A stretch of DNA of 64,000 nucleotides from Thermomicrobium roseum DSM 5159 (lineage in GTDB: Bacteria; Chloroflexota; Chloroflexia; Thermomicrobiales; Thermomicrobiaceae). The position numbers and the translations under genes are program-made. The stretch covers positions 853,739 to 917,738 of the forward strand of contig NC_011961.1 in the NCBI RefSeq assembly GCF_000021685.1. The letters are read 5' to 3'. Below the pieces are notes generated by a model. It made no database searches. It saw only the letters and a list, made by a program, of their open reading frames with translations, and had not been told where the DNA came from. Of this stretch, positions 18,355 to 27,534 are shown piece by piece (within the stretch, counting starts at the first letter, position 1; each line of letters starts with the position of its first letter).

Positions 18355-18975
18355 TCACTGGAGTTGCGGCGTGTCGACAGTGAAGATGAGGCCATCGGCG
18401 CTGACCCAGAAGATCTGATAGACCATACCGCGCTGATCGTTGGCGTTCCGCACTTCGGTCACGTAAAAATAGTAGGCCTGCCCATCGGGCAACTTGTAGC
18501 CTCCCACGTAGGTGCTCTCTCCGAAGCGGAATCCCTGCTGTTGCAGGAGTTGCACTGATTGCCGAAACGTTGCCAGGCTCTCGCCACTGGCCAAGCGGCG
18601 TGCTTTCGATTCCGGACTCAAGGTCTGCCACATCCGCTCGGCGTCGAAGTTGCGTTGTGCCTCGAGATAGGCTCGCACACTGGCGGGTGGCGCGATGAGC
18701 GGCGCCGCCTGCACTGGCGATTCTCGCGGCTGACTCACCGGCTGAGGTACCAACGCGCGATAGGCATAGTACCCACCTAACGCGATGAGCAGGGTAACCA
18801 GAAGATGGCGCCAGGCGAGTCGGATCACCCGGATCGTCACCCAAAGCGTCTTACGGAGGACAACCCGTACCACCTGCGCCAGCGCGATCAGTGGCCAAAA
18901 GAGGACACGCGAGCGGCGTCGACGCGTGGGGCCAGGAAGCTGTGGAACGGTCGAGACCGGAGCCGTCACTGCCAT
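18355..18975 (-). CDS. Single-pass membrane protein with NTF2-like C-terminal region
   Basis: A 206-residue protein. A basic N-terminus and two hydrophobic stretches (about residues 25-50 and 58-73, the second LLVTLLIALGGYYAYRALV) anchor it. A Pro-rich linker leads to a soluble domain of about 110 residues. That domain starts VRAYLEAQRNFDAERMWQTLSPESKAR, a pattern typical of NTF2-like/DUF4878 folds. It sits just upstream of the FtsH-like protease and probably works with it, perhaps as adaptor or substrate-facing partner; that is inference. ATG 18975 is preferred because the likely promoter lies between it and the longer ATG at 19035. Confidence 0.7.
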   Translation of the reverse strand: MAVTAPVSTVPQLPGPTRRRRSRVLFWPLIALAQVVRVVLRKTLWVTIRVIRLAWRHLLVTLLIALGGYYAYRALVPQPVSQPRESPVQAAPLIAPPASVRAYLEAQRNFDAERMWQTLSPESKARRLASGESLATFRQSVQLLQQQGFRFGESTYVGGYKLPDGQAYYFYVTEVRNANDQRGMVYQIFWVSADGLIFTVDTPQLQ

Positions 18976-19022
18976 CGCGGAAATCGTTTCCTCGTCACTC
19001 GAGCAGAACAGCGCCTGTCGAG

Positions 19023-19051
19023 AGTGTAGCATCAATGGCAGAGCACGGACA
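19023..19051 (-). promoter_or_regulatory. Candidate extended -10 promoter of the FtsH-like operon
   Basis: On the minus strand TGCTACACT forms an extended -10 (TACACT at 19028-19023). The -35 position 17 bases upstream reads TGTCCG, a poor match. Transcription would start near 19016, downstream of ATG 19035, which supports the shorter protein start. The remainder of the spacer, 19052-19323, shows nothing else. Confidence 0.35.
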
Positions 19052-19323
19052 GCACGAGCGGAGAGTCACACGCGGCAACCCGACTCAGCAGAAGCGAGCC
19101 GGCTGCGGGCAGCGAACTTCTACCACTCACTGAGAGGCGGGCCGGGGTTACCTCTCGTCAGCGATCACCGAGCGAGGTGCGATCGAGTTTTTTCACCAGC
19201 ACAACGAGACGAGCGACGCGACGATCGGACCTCCGCACTCCACCGGCCGGTCGCACCATGCACCACTCGCGCGTTAGGCTCCCATCCCTCCGGTGAGCGA
19301 GGATTTCACTCGTGTCATCCACC

Positions 19324-20733
19324 TCAGTGTGCTGCCAGTCGCTCGACCAAGCTGCGCCCGGTCGGTGCCTTGCCGGTCGCCTCCGCGATCCGATCCAGTC
19401 GCTCATAGCCGAGCTGAACGAAGCGCACACCGAGCCAGCGCAACGGTTCCGGTTCCCAATCCTTCAGGCGATGACTGGTCATCGGTAATCGCGTCAGCTC
19501 GCTCTCCTGCCCGGTGATCAGGTCGGCCAGGATGCGTCCGGCCAAGTTCGCTGTCGCCACCCCCTGTCCGGTATAGCCGCAAGCGAGCGCGATACCGCTG
19601 CGCGGATCGTAGCGCATGGTCGGCATCCAGTCGCGAGGCACCCCGAGCGGTCCACCCCAAGCATGCGTGAAGCGCACACCATGGAGGCGGAGCGCAGGGA
19701 ACCACTCGTAGCACATCTGCCGCAACCCCTCGTGGGTCGGACCATGCCGATCGTAGGCATCGGCGATGCGCGAGCCGAAGCGATAGGGCGCGCCGCGCCC
19801 ACCGAACATGATGCGACCGTCCGCGGTCCGCTGCAGGTAATCAACGGTGAGCCGCTGCGATGAGAGCAGTTCGCGGTTCTCCCAGCCGATCTCCTGCCAC
19901 ACCTCGTCCGGAACAGGCTCGGTGAGCACGATCAGCGAGTAGATCGGAATCAGTGTCCGCCGCAAGGGAGCTAGCTGCGAGAGATACGCCTCGCCAGCCA
20001 GGACGAGCACGCGTGCCCGGACTTCCCCTCGCGGTGTACGGAAGAAGGGAGAACTGCCTCCTCGGAAGCCGACGACCGGCGTCTCCTCGAAGATCACGGC
20101 ACCGCGCCGCTCCAGCGCGCGGGCCAGGCCACGCACCAGTCGACCCGGGTGGATGACCGCTCCATGCGCCGAGTACAACCCAGCCACCACCTTGGTCACC
20201 CGGACGCGCTGACGAACCGCCTCGACTGACAGCCATTCGGCATAGTCGGTGATGCCGAGACGCTCGAGCGTGCGTGCCGTTTCCTCCAGAGCAGGCACTT
20301 GATGCGCCCCGCGAGCGAGCCGGAGGACACCGCCCCGGTGAAAATGCGCGTCGATCCCCTCGACCTGGAGCACACGCTCGACTTCGTCGACTGTCGCACG
20401 CATGGCGTAGTGGATCGCACGCGCCGTCTCCTCACCGTAGCGTTCAGCCAACTCCCCGAGCGAAACAGGAAACCCCGGATAGAGCCATCCCCCGTTGCGT
20501 CCGGAGGCGCCGAAGCCAGCGATCCGCTGTTCCAGGATAACGACCTTCAAGCCCGGCTCACGCTCGAGCAGGTAATAGGCCGTCCACAAGCCCGTAAAGC
20601 CAGCGCCGAGAATGGCGACATCGGCCTCGTAGGTCCCCTCGAGGGCGGGGCGCGGAGACAAGTCGTCACCGCACGTTTCCAGCCAGAAGCTGTACTGACC
20701 ATACACGCGTCGCGGGTCGAGTGTCCCGGCCAT
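19324..20733 (-). CDS. FAD-dependent oxidoreductase of the DAO family
   Basis: A 469-residue D-amino-acid-oxidase-family flavoenzyme. The N-terminal dinucleotide-binding motif is VAILGAGFTGLWTAYYL, followed by the acidic strand end VVILEQ and the FAD motif GASGRNGGWLYPG. The C-terminus has GIALACGYTGQGVATANLAGRILADLI. This layout matches gamma-glutamylputrescine oxidase (PuuB/OrdL-like) enzymes that oxidise amine groups of amino acids or polyamines. Neighbours give no substrate clue. GGGGAGG lies about 8 bases before ATG 20733, which decides the start over the in-frame ATG at 20775. Confidence 0.9.
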   Translation of the reverse strand: MAGTLDPRRVYGQYSFWLETCGDDLSPRPALEGTYEADVAILGAGFTGLWTAYYLLEREPGLKVVILEQRIAGFGASGRNGGWLYPGFPVSLGELAERYGEETARAIHYAMRATVDEVERVLQVEGIDAHFHRGGVLRLARGAHQVPALEETARTLERLGITDYAEWLSVEAVRQRVRVTKVVAGLYSAHGAVIHPGRLVRGLARALERRGAVIFEETPVVGFRGGSSPFFRTPRGEVRARVLVLAGEAYLSQLAPLRRTLIPIYSLIVLTEPVPDEVWQEIGWENRELLSSQRLTVDYLQRTADGRIMFGGRGAPYRFGSRIADAYDRHGPTHEGLRQMCYEWFPALRLHGVRFTHAWGGPLGVPRDWMPTMRYDPRSGIALACGYTGQGVATANLAGRILADLITGQESELTRLPMTSHRLKDWEPEPLRWLGVRFVQLGYERLDRIAEATGKAPTGRSLVERLAAH

Positions 20734-22085
20734 GGCTCGTCCTCCCCTACCGCTCGCAGTATGACCCAGCGCCAAGCGCGGAACAAGCGCGACGCAGGTA
20801 TCGGGTGCACCAGCAGCCCGTGAGGCACGGCCCCCGAGACGCGCCTCAGCCTGCCCGGTGATTCATGGTCTGCCCGGTCACCAGCAGCACCCTCACCGCA
20901 TTCAGCTCGTGCCCCCGACGCGACCCCTCTCCTCTCCCTCATCCCTACACACCGGACGCCACACCGCTCCTCGGGCGAGATCGACTACCCGGAGGCCCTG
21001 GCGCGCCCCCTCGCCCGCCGACTGAACCGCTTTCCCGTTTTCCCCTGCCGCGGGCACCGACGTCTCGCGCTGTTGTTCAGCCGCGCCAGCTCGTCTCCCC
21101 ACCGCTCCGACGGAGTCGCCCGGGACCTGCTGCCGTTGTTCCCTGTACCGCTCGCGTACGTACCGGGCAGCCTTGTCGCATGCGACCTCCCAGCAGTTCA
21201 GCCACAGGGTCCGACCTCGCGCCACACCGCCCAGACCCCAAATTACTCGCTGCGCTGATGCGACAGCACAGGCGCCGCTTTGCGCCAGGTCACGGCATCA
21301 CCGCCCTACTTCCCAGCTGCGGAAAAGCCCGCCGCACCAGAACCGGCTCGCGTCCTCGGCTCGGGCACAGACGCCCGCGAGTTCCCCCATGCCGAAACCT
21401 CCTTCCGTCGCTCCATCCCCTCTACTGGGCGTCAGTGGGAGTCGGCGGGTCAACTGCTTCACTGCCACGTGCCCCAGGCAAGACGACCGCTGACGCGGGA
21501 ATGCATTCCACCCGACTCGGCTTTCCCGCCTCGGCTTCGTCCTGCCGGACTGGGCCAGGGGCACTGCATACTCACGCCCCCGGTTGCCTCCTCAGCCCGG
21601 ACGCCAGACCTGCAGCGCTGGAACCCGGGCGCCTGTGCGGCAACAGGTCAGGAGGCAGAGGACAGGCAAGCCGGCGCTCCAGGTTCGCGGATAGCTCAGT
21701 CTCGTCCAGCACCCACCGGACTGGTCTCCGGTGCACGAGGGGACAGTGCTGCAGCCGGTACGGAGCGAGCAACGGCATGCCCGTCGTCCAGCGGCTCGAG
21801 CCCCCTCCAGGGTAGGTAGACCTCGCGCCCCTGCTCCTGGAGAAGCAGCCTCGCGGCGAGAGGCTGGTACCCGCGCACGAGGTCAGCCGAGGCGATCGTC
21901 TCCGCCAGCTCGTCGGCGACGAGCTGATCGGTGAATCGCCCCTCGGAGCCGGCGAGCAACCTCAGCTGAGGGGCGAGGTCGTTTCTTTGGACAGGGTCGC
22001 TCTTGGCTCCCGGCGAGAGCGCGCCGTGCTTCTCGTCTTCCTCACTGACACTCGTTCGGTACTTCCGCCAGTCAGTAGGCAGTAG
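20734..22085. other. Gene-poor, proline-rich spacer with uncertain small ORFs
   Basis: This 1.35 kb has no recognisable gene. Plus-strand open frames are Pro/Arg/Ser-rich and lack ribosome-binding sites. Two minus-strand frames, listed separately, have more natural composition. A tRNA-like start (GCGGATAGCTCAGT near 21691) does not continue into a tRNA fold. Confidence 0.35.
20902..21225 (-). CDS. Possible small hypothetical protein
   Basis: An open frame of 107 codons from a GTG. The first third (GRTLWLNCWEVACDKAARYVRERYREQRQQ) looks like an amphipathic helix of a real protein, while the rest is low-complexity. There is no clear ribosome-binding site (GGGCGG only) and no recognised family. 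It may be spurious. Confidence 0.25.
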   Translation of the reverse strand: MARGRTLWLNCWEVACDKAARYVRERYREQRQQVPGDSVGAVGRRAGAAEQQRETSVPAAGENGKAVQSAGEGARQGLRVVDLARGAVWRPVCRDEGEERGRVGGTS

Positions 22086-22088
22086 CAT
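21696..22088 (-). CDS. Hypothetical protein, divergent from the 22148 gene
   Basis: A frame of 130 codons with natural amino-acid balance, including LRLLAGSEGRFTDQLVADELAETIASADLVRGYQPLAARLLLQEQGREVYLPWRGLEPLD. Third codon positions are GC-rich, as in the neighbours. ATG 22088 has GGGAG close upstream; ATG 22118 is an alternative without one. It diverges from the next gene with a 59-bp gap, a plausible shared promoter region. The family is not recognised. Confidence 0.42.
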   Translation of the reverse strand: MLLPTDWRKYRTSVSEEDEKHGALSPGAKSDPVQRNDLAPQLRLLAGSEGRFTDQLVADELAETIASADLVRGYQPLAARLLLQEQGREVYLPWRGLEPLDDGHAVARSVPAAALSPRAPETSPVGAGRD

Positions 22089-22147
22089 CGGCTCCCGATT
22101 GTCCCGTACACTCGCCATGCGCTTCGGCAGAGCGCAGGAGGCTGACG

Positions 22148-22693
22148 ATGACGACTGACGGGTCCGGAACGATCGATCGAGCGTTTCTGCAAGCTGTACG
22201 CAAAGCGGCGGGCTTCCGTGCCTCGCCGCGCCAGATTATCCCCGTGGTTCGCGCGCTGACTGCCCGGCAGAGGCCAGTCACGCCGGAAGTGGTGGCGCGC
22301 CTGCTCGGCGAAATCGAGCAGGGTGAACGGTCAGCTCGCCAGCGACGCAACGCCGAACTCTGGCGAGAACTGGGGACCTACCTGGCTCTAGAAGGGAAAC
22401 CAGCTCATCCTGAAGCACAGCGCGCTCTGCTCGGCCGTATCCGTCGCATCCTCGGCGAGCGTCATTCCGACCGAGTTCTCTTGGAGGTCGCGGTCGCGCT
22501 CGGTGCAGCTGGGTATCCGATCGAGGCCCGCACGGTTGCGGACGCGGTGCGGTGGTTGGAGAGCAAGCTCGGTCCCACGCTCACCGCCGAGACGATCGAG
22601 CCGTACCTCGCGCAGGCCGTCGCCGCAGTCTCCACTGCGCCTCCAACCGCCGGGCAATCGCGCCGGCGATCTTCCCGCCGCCGCGCCCCCTGA
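22148..22693 (+). CDS. Hypothetical helical protein
   Basis: A 181-residue, mostly alpha-helical, charged protein (for example VVARLLGEIEQGERSARQRRNAELWRELGTYLALEG) with an Arg-rich C-terminus (QSRRRSSRRRAP). No catalytic motif or membrane segment is seen. GAGG six bases before the ATG and GC-rich third positions support it as a real gene. The basic tail could bind nucleic acid, but that is a guess. It converges with the aminotransferase gene, with 30 bp between. Confidence 0.65.
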   Translation: MTTDGSGTIDRAFLQAVRKAAGFRASPRQIIPVVRALTARQRPVTPEVVARLLGEIEQGERSARQRRNAELWRELGTYLALEGKPAHPEAQRALLGRIRRILGERHSDRVLLEVAVALGAAGYPIEARTVADAVRWLESKLGPTLTAETIEPYLAQAVAAVSTAPPTAGQSRRRSSRRRAP

Positions 22694-22723
22694 TACCCCA
22701 CCACGGAGTGTCGTGCTGGAGCA

Positions 22724-23941
22724 CTAGCGGGCAGCCGCGAGTTCGCCAGCCAGCGCCTCGCGCACGACAGCGGCCATCCGGGCGATCCCCTCGTCGATCT
22801 GCTCGAGCGTCACCGCACTGAACGAGAGGCGCAGGTGTTGATCCCCACTCCCGTCGCCATAGAAGGCCGGGCCGGGGATGAAATCGACCCGTCGCTCGCG
22901 GCAGGCCGAGAGGAGCGCGGTCGCGCTCAAGCCTTCCGGCAGAGTGAGCCAGATGAAGAAACCGCCGTTCGGACGCGTCCAGCACACCCCTTCCGGCATC
23001 TCCCGCTCCAGGGCCGCCAGCATGCGCTCGCACTTTTCTCTGTACAGCCGACGCAACTCGGCAACGTGCGCGTGGTAGCGGCCAGTGCGCAGGTACCAGT
23101 CAGCCAGCGCTGCCGTGAAGCTGTTCCGGAGCGCATCGATCCGCGCTCGGGCGAGTGTCGCCACGATGGGCGCTGGACCGACCACGTAGCCCAATCGGAG
23201 TCCAGCCGCGATCGTCTTGGAGAGCGTCCCGCAGTACAACACGTTTCCTGGTGCAGCCAAGCTGTAAATGGTCGGTGGGTACTCTCCGCGGAAGCGAAGC
23301 TCGTAATAGGCATCGTCTTCGATGATGAGCAAGCCCCGCTCGTCAGCCAGGCGAGCCAGAGCCTGTCGGCGCTCGAGCGAGGTTTCCACGCCAGCCGGAT
23401 TTTGGAAGGTCGGCAGCGTGTAGAGAAACTTGGGACGCCGCCCCTCGCGCTCCAGTCGATCGAGTGCAGCAGCAACCCCGTCCGGATCGATTCCGTGTTC
23501 GTCGATCGGGATACCGACCAATTCAGCCCCGGCCAGCTTGAACATGCTGGTCGCCCCCATCCACGCCGGGGCATCGATCAGCACCACGTCACCGGGATCG
23601 AGCAGCGCGTCGCAGATGATACCGAGGCCATTGCTGGAGCCGAGCGTGACGAGGATCTGGTCGGGTGCAACCTGCATGCCCTGATCACGAGCGAGTTTCT
23701 CGGCGAGCGCCTCGTTCAACTCGTCCGGGCGGATCAGGTTCTGATAGCCGAGCGCGTCCCGCCGCTGGTTCTCGGCCAGAAACTCCGCTGCGAGAGCCAT
23801 GTCATCGAGCGGAAGCGTCTCCCAATCCGGATCACCGTAGACGAACGAGATCATCCCTTCCGGGGGTACCCGCGGTGGCCGCTCGGCTGCTGCGGCGATC
23901 CGCCCTCTCCTCGACCACCTCGCCTGCCAGCGCTCGTCCAT
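22724..23941 (-). CDS. PLP-dependent aminotransferase (2-aminoadipate/LysN type)
   Basis: A 405-residue class I/II fold-type I aminotransferase without the GntR domain found in MocR regulators. Landmarks are VTLGSSNGLGIICDALLDPGD (cofactor phosphate region), LYTLPTFQNPAGVETSLERR, IIEDDAYYELRF and the PLP lysine in GTLSKTIAAGLRLGYVV. The C-terminus includes LRLSFSAV with the carboxylate-binding Arg. It resembles 2-aminoadipate aminotransferase (LysN) and related broad-range enzymes in the cytoplasm. AAGGAG precedes the ATG. Confidence 0.9.
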   Translation of the reverse strand: MDERWQARWSRRGRIAAAAERPPRVPPEGMISFVYGDPDWETLPLDDMALAAEFLAENQRRDALGYQNLIRPDELNEALAEKLARDQGMQVAPDQILVTLGSSNGLGIICDALLDPGDVVLIDAPAWMGATSMFKLAGAELVGIPIDEHGIDPDGVAAALDRLEREGRRPKFLYTLPTFQNPAGVETSLERRQALARLADERGLLIIEDDAYYELRFRGEYPPTIYSLAAPGNVLYCGTLSKTIAAGLRLGYVVGPAPIVATLARARIDALRNSFTAALADWYLRTGRYHAHVAELRRLYREKCERMLAALEREMPEGVCWTRPNGGFFIWLTLPEGLSATALLSACRERRVDFIPGPAFYGDGSGDQHLRLSFSAVTLEQIDEGIARMAAVVREALAGELAAAR

Positions 23942-24051
23942 CGCAACGGCTCCTTCCCTGCACGTGGTATGCTGCGCGGCAGCGCGCCGCTGTCTCAGTA
24001 TAGTGGAGAGCAGCGGCGGTTCGCGAGACGGTGGGAAGCGAGGAGGAGACG

Positions 24052-24939
24052 ATGAGCGTGGTGGCCGATCCCGAACTGGTGATGACGATGCACCGGGCGA
24101 TCGCTCACTATCGTGACCTGCACCCCCGCGCCATTCCGGTCGATCACCCGGACGTTCCGGAACTCGCCACGCCCGATCGGCTGGCCTATGCCGTCGCCTG
24201 GATTCTGGCCGCTGCGATCGTCGGTAATCGCTACCGTGCCTCGGCCATCGACGTCCTACCGGTCTACCATCCGGAACATGGTTGGGATCGCTTCCTCGTC
24301 ACTCGCCGGGTGAGCTGTAAGCTCTGCGCTGATGAGCCAGCAGACAGCCAAGGAACGCTGTGGCTCGACAAGGAGGGCGCACCCGTCTATACCATCGGCC
24401 AGAGCCTCGAACTCGCGCTCGGCTCTCTCAGCCACGAAGACCCAGCCGATGCGATCCGGCGCCTGCTGTTCGCAGTGCCCGCCCCACGACTCCGGCAAGG
24501 AGACCACTCTTCCTGTCCGCACGTTTGGGCCGAACGGTATCCGACCATCTATCGGGTCACTGCCGGGCTGATCGCAGATTATCCCGGCTTGATCGCTGCG
24601 CGCGAGATATTCGTCGACGAGCAGCCGATCGACGGAACGTATCATCCGCTGTATACGGCCAGCGGAGCCCGTCTCTCCGGCTGGACCTATGACTACGTTC
24701 AGTATCTGGCCGGAGAACGGATCGTCTTCCTCCGGATCGACGGGCGACTCGTCACCTTCGAGGTCGAGCCAGGCATCTGGCGGACCGAGGAAGTCCCTGC
24801 TCGAGCTGAATCGGAACTACGCAGCTATCTCGAGGAACGCTTGGGACTCGGTACGCCAGGGCAACCGATCGTGACGGCACCCTCAGGGGAGGCGGAGGAG
24901 CGCCGGAACGCGCCAAGCGACGAGCAAGGCGAGGAGTGA
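24052..24939 (+). CDS. Hypothetical protein with two Cys motifs
   Basis: A 295-residue soluble protein, not recognised. Notable elements are RVSCKLCADEP (CxxC, about residues 87-90) and SSCPHVWAERYPT (about residue 150), which could together form a metal site. There are Trp/Tyr-rich segments such as SGARLSGWTYDYVQYLAGERIVFLRIDG. The tail is acidic and probably disordered. The start is well supported by GAGGAGGAGAC before ATG 24052. The 3' end overlaps the convergent transporter gene by 57 bp, a large overlap, so one of the two C-termini may be shorter in function than in sequence. Confidence 0.7.
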   Translation: MSVVADPELVMTMHRAIAHYRDLHPRAIPVDHPDVPELATPDRLAYAVAWILAAAIVGNRYRASAIDVLPVYHPEHGWDRFLVTRRVSCKLCADEPADSQGTLWLDKEGAPVYTIGQSLELALGSLSHEDPADAIRRLLFAVPAPRLRQGDHSSCPHVWAERYPTIYRVTAGLIADYPGLIAAREIFVDEQPIDGTYHPLYTASGARLSGWTYDYVQYLAGERIVFLRIDGRLVTFEVEPGIWRTEEVPARAESELRSYLEERLGLGTPGQPIVTAPSGEAEERRNAPSDEQGEE

Positions 24940-26142
24940 GCTGGCGACCGCACCGGCGAGCACGGCAGCCGGCACACCGATGGCGTCACCGAGCGCGCCC
25001 ATCGGGAGCGCACCGAGGGGCATGAAACCCCAGGTGATCATATAGAGCCCCATCACGCGCCCCCGCACCTCGTCATCGATGGCGAGGTGCAGGAGGGCGT
25101 TATTGAGCGCCATGTAGCTCGCCCCGAGAAAGCCACCAGCGAAGAGGCAGATAAGCACGAGCGGTAACCAGCGCGTCATGGCAAAGGTCGCGATGACGCC
25201 ACCGTAGATCACGATGACCGCCACCATCAGGAAGCCACGGTGGCGGGCTCGCTGCAACCCCGCGACGAAGAGCGAACCGGTCAAGGCACCCGCTCCACCG
25301 ACGGTGTAGAGCAGACCGAGCCCGCTCGGCCCGAGGTGAAAAACATCTCGCGCAAAGACGGGTAGGAGCTGCAGATAGGGAAACACCAGAAGGGTGGGCA
25401 CGCTGGCCAGCAGCAAAAGGGCGAGGACGACCGGCACCCGGCGAACGTAGCTCACCCCCTCCACCAGTGTTCGGAAGAAGGAACCGCAGACCGGACGCGC
25501 CGGAGGCGTCGCCGGGAGGCGCGCCGTGTTGAGCAAGGCGAGCACGAGACAACCTGCCTGGACGAGGAGCGTGCCCCCGACTCCGAGCGTCGCGACCAGT
25601 GGGCCAGCGAGCGACGGCCCGACGATTCGCGTCGTGTTCATTCCCGCCGAGAGCAGTGCCACTGCGTTGGGGATGCTGGCACGGGGAACGTAGCTGGGAA
25701 GCGCAGCCTGACGCGTCGCGTTGTTGGCTGCCAGGAGGGCCCCGTTGAGTACTGTCGCGATCAGGAGCGCGAGTGGGGTGGCCTGGCCGCTCAGAACGAG
25801 AAAGGCCAGTAGGGAACTGACCGTGAGGGCTCCTGTTTGGCAAGCGAGGAGAATCAGTCGGCGATCGATTTGCTCAGCCAGCGTGCCGGCTGGTGCAGCG
25901 ACGAGCAGGAACGGAAGCCCGCCAGCGAAACCGAGCAGACCCACCCACAATGCCGAGTTGGTGAGCTCGAGCATGAGCCACCCGCTCGCGACTTGCAGCA
26001 TCCACTGAGCGATCTGGGTGAGGAGGCTCGATGTCCAGAGTAGCCGGTAATCGCGGTAACGGAGAAGCGAGTCGAGCAGACGAGCCGCACCATCGGTCAC
26101 ACGGCGCGGTTCGATCGTCGTCGCGGCTCCGCGGTCAGCCAT
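24883..26142 (-). CDS. MFS transporter (DUF894/EntS-like)
   Basis: A 419-residue major-facilitator protein with about 12 hydrophobic segments. The N-terminus (LLRYRDYRLLWTSSLLTQIAQWMLQVASGWLMLELTNSALWVGLLGFAGGLPFLLVAAPAG) has the MFS helix 1-2 pattern and loop characteristic of the DUF894/enterobactin-exporter-like group. The central loop after helix 6 (TARLPATPPARPVCGSFFRTLVEGVSYVRR) is typical. It is probably an exporter; the substrate is unknown. ATG 26142 begins a normal cytoplasmic N-terminus. The long upstream extension to 26409 is of non-coding character. The Shine-Dalgarno (GGGGG) is weak. Confidence 0.87.
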   Translation of the reverse strand: MADRGAATTIEPRRVTDGAARLLDSLLRYRDYRLLWTSSLLTQIAQWMLQVASGWLMLELTNSALWVGLLGFAGGLPFLLVAAPAGTLAEQIDRRLILLACQTGALTVSSLLAFLVLSGQATPLALLIATVLNGALLAANNATRQAALPSYVPRASIPNAVALLSAGMNTTRIVGPSLAGPLVATLGVGGTLLVQAGCLVLALLNTARLPATPPARPVCGSFFRTLVEGVSYVRRVPVVLALLLLASVPTLLVFPYLQLLPVFARDVFHLGPSGLGLLYTVGGAGALTGSLFVAGLQRARHRGFLMVAVIVIYGGVIATFAMTRWLPLVLICLFAGGFLGASYMALNNALLHLAIDDEVRGRVMGLYMITWGFMPLGALPMGALGDAIGVPAAVLAGAVASSLLALLVAWRVPALLRLP

Positions 26143-26669
26143 CCGACCCCCTGCCGAACCATACTCCCGAGGCCGGACGACAGCAAGTCGTCCATTCCAC
26201 CTTCCGCACCCGTGTCCGGGTGAGCGTCTCCACCCGCAACGCGGCTGGGTTGTTGCCGGGCGAGAGGCAACCTGCCCGGATCGCTCCGGCAATCTGGGAT
26301 TCGCCGCGCGCCTCGACAGCCGTACGCCCAACAGGTTCCCCTCCACCGAGCAGCACAGGAGCAAGAGACACGGTGCGTTCGCCAACGGCCCCGCCACGGT
26401 GGGCGCCACCTCAACTGCTCAGCCAGGGCAGAGAGAGCTGCTTTGACGAGCGAGGGGGCAGACGGTTCGTCGGCCAGTCCGAGCGCTCGCGGGAGCGGGC
26501 AACGGTCGTCGGTCTCAGCGTGGCAGTTAGCAGCAGTGTGGAGAAGCTCGCGCGGACGACGAGAACTCCACTTGCCCGGTCCCACCGGTGAGTGTCCACC
26601 CTGGTGGACTACGCACCAGACTCGACAGGCAGTACCATAGCCACATCGCTCGCCGCGGAGGGAGGGACG
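26143..26669. other. Divergent intergenic region between MFS and deacetylase genes
   Basis: No gene is supported. Two small hairpins are present near the MFS side: CACCCG-TGTC-CGGGTG and GTTGCC-GGGCGAGA-GGCAAC. A possible -10 (TACCAT near 26634) precedes the deacetylase but lacks a good -35. Confidence 0.35.
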
Positions 26670-27530
26670 ATGGGACGCTGGAGAGATGGAGCACAGTGTG
26701 CGGTGATGTTGACCTTCGATCTCGACGCAGAGACTTTGTGGCTCGCTGGCTCGCTCGAGCGTCGCGAGCGGATTGGACTTCTCTCGCAGGGGACCTATGG
26801 TGCGCGCGTCGGTGTTCCGCTGATTCTGCACACCTTACGCCGCTACGAGCTCAAGGCGACCTTCTTCGTCCCCGGCTGGGTTGCCGAGCATCACCCGGAT
26901 GTCGTTGCCGCGATCGTCGATCAAGGGCACGAGATCGGCCACCATGGCTATCTTCACGAGTCGGTCACGGAGCTTTCCAGTGAAGAGGAGCGAGCGGTAC
27001 TGGAGCGAGGAATCGAGGCGCTCCGCCGGGTCACTGGGATCGTCCCACGCGGCTACCGCTCGCCGTCCTGGGAACTCACTACCCGAACGCTCCAGCTTCT
27101 CGAGGAATACGGTTTCCGATACTCATCGAATCTGATGAGTCATTTTCTGCCTTGGCAGCACCCGGACACCCGACTGATCGAGTTACCGGTGCAATGGCTC
27201 CTGGACGATGCCCCGTTCTTCTTGTTCCGAACCGGACCGGGCTCGCGTCCCATCCAACCAGCCCAGGTTGCTTTCCAGGCGTGGGCAGAAGAGTTCCAGG
27301 GCATCTACCGCTTCGGCGGGCTGTTCAACCTCACCATGCATCCCCAGCTGATCGGGCGCCCAGGGCGGATCCTGATGCTCGAGCGCTTCTTCGAGCACCT
27401 CCTGTCCTATCCACGCGTGTGGTTCGCCACGGGGCAAGAGGTCGCCGAGTACTGGGCAGCTCACGTTGCGGCCAACCCGGAGGAGTGGCGACAAGGATTG
27501 GTGTACGACCCGCTCCGTCACCGCTCCTAA
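26670..27530 (+). CDS. Polysaccharide deacetylase (NodB homology) family protein
   Basis: A 286-residue carbohydrate-esterase-4-fold protein. Metal-site motifs are MLTFDLDAET (catalytic Asp and metal Asp) and HEIGHHGYLHE (His ligands), followed by RGYRSPSWELT. No signal peptide is present, so it is likely cytoplasmic. It resembles the PuuE allantoinase-like/peptidoglycan-deacetylase-like group more than secreted chitin deacetylases. GGAGGGACG directly precedes ATG 26670; the frame upstream to 26592 has no such site. The 3' end is 4 bp from convergent cofH. Confidence 0.88.
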   Translation: MGRWRDGAQCAVMLTFDLDAETLWLAGSLERRERIGLLSQGTYGARVGVPLILHTLRRYELKATFFVPGWVAEHHPDVVAAIVDQGHEIGHHGYLHESVTELSSEEERAVLERGIEALRRVTGIVPRGYRSPSWELTTRTLQLLEEYGFRYSSNLMSHFLPWQHPDTRLIELPVQWLLDDAPFFLFRTGPGSRPIQPAQVAFQAWAEEFQGIYRFGGLFNLTMHPQLIGRPGRILMLERFFEHLLSYPRVWFATGQEVAEYWAAHVAANPEEWRQGLVYDPLRHRS

Positions 27531-27534
27531 CCGA

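Noticed and set aside
21691..21765. tRNA-like start (GCGGATAGCTCAGT)
   Set aside because: The following bases do not close a D-arm, and no anticodon stem or T-arm (GGTTC) follows at the right distance.
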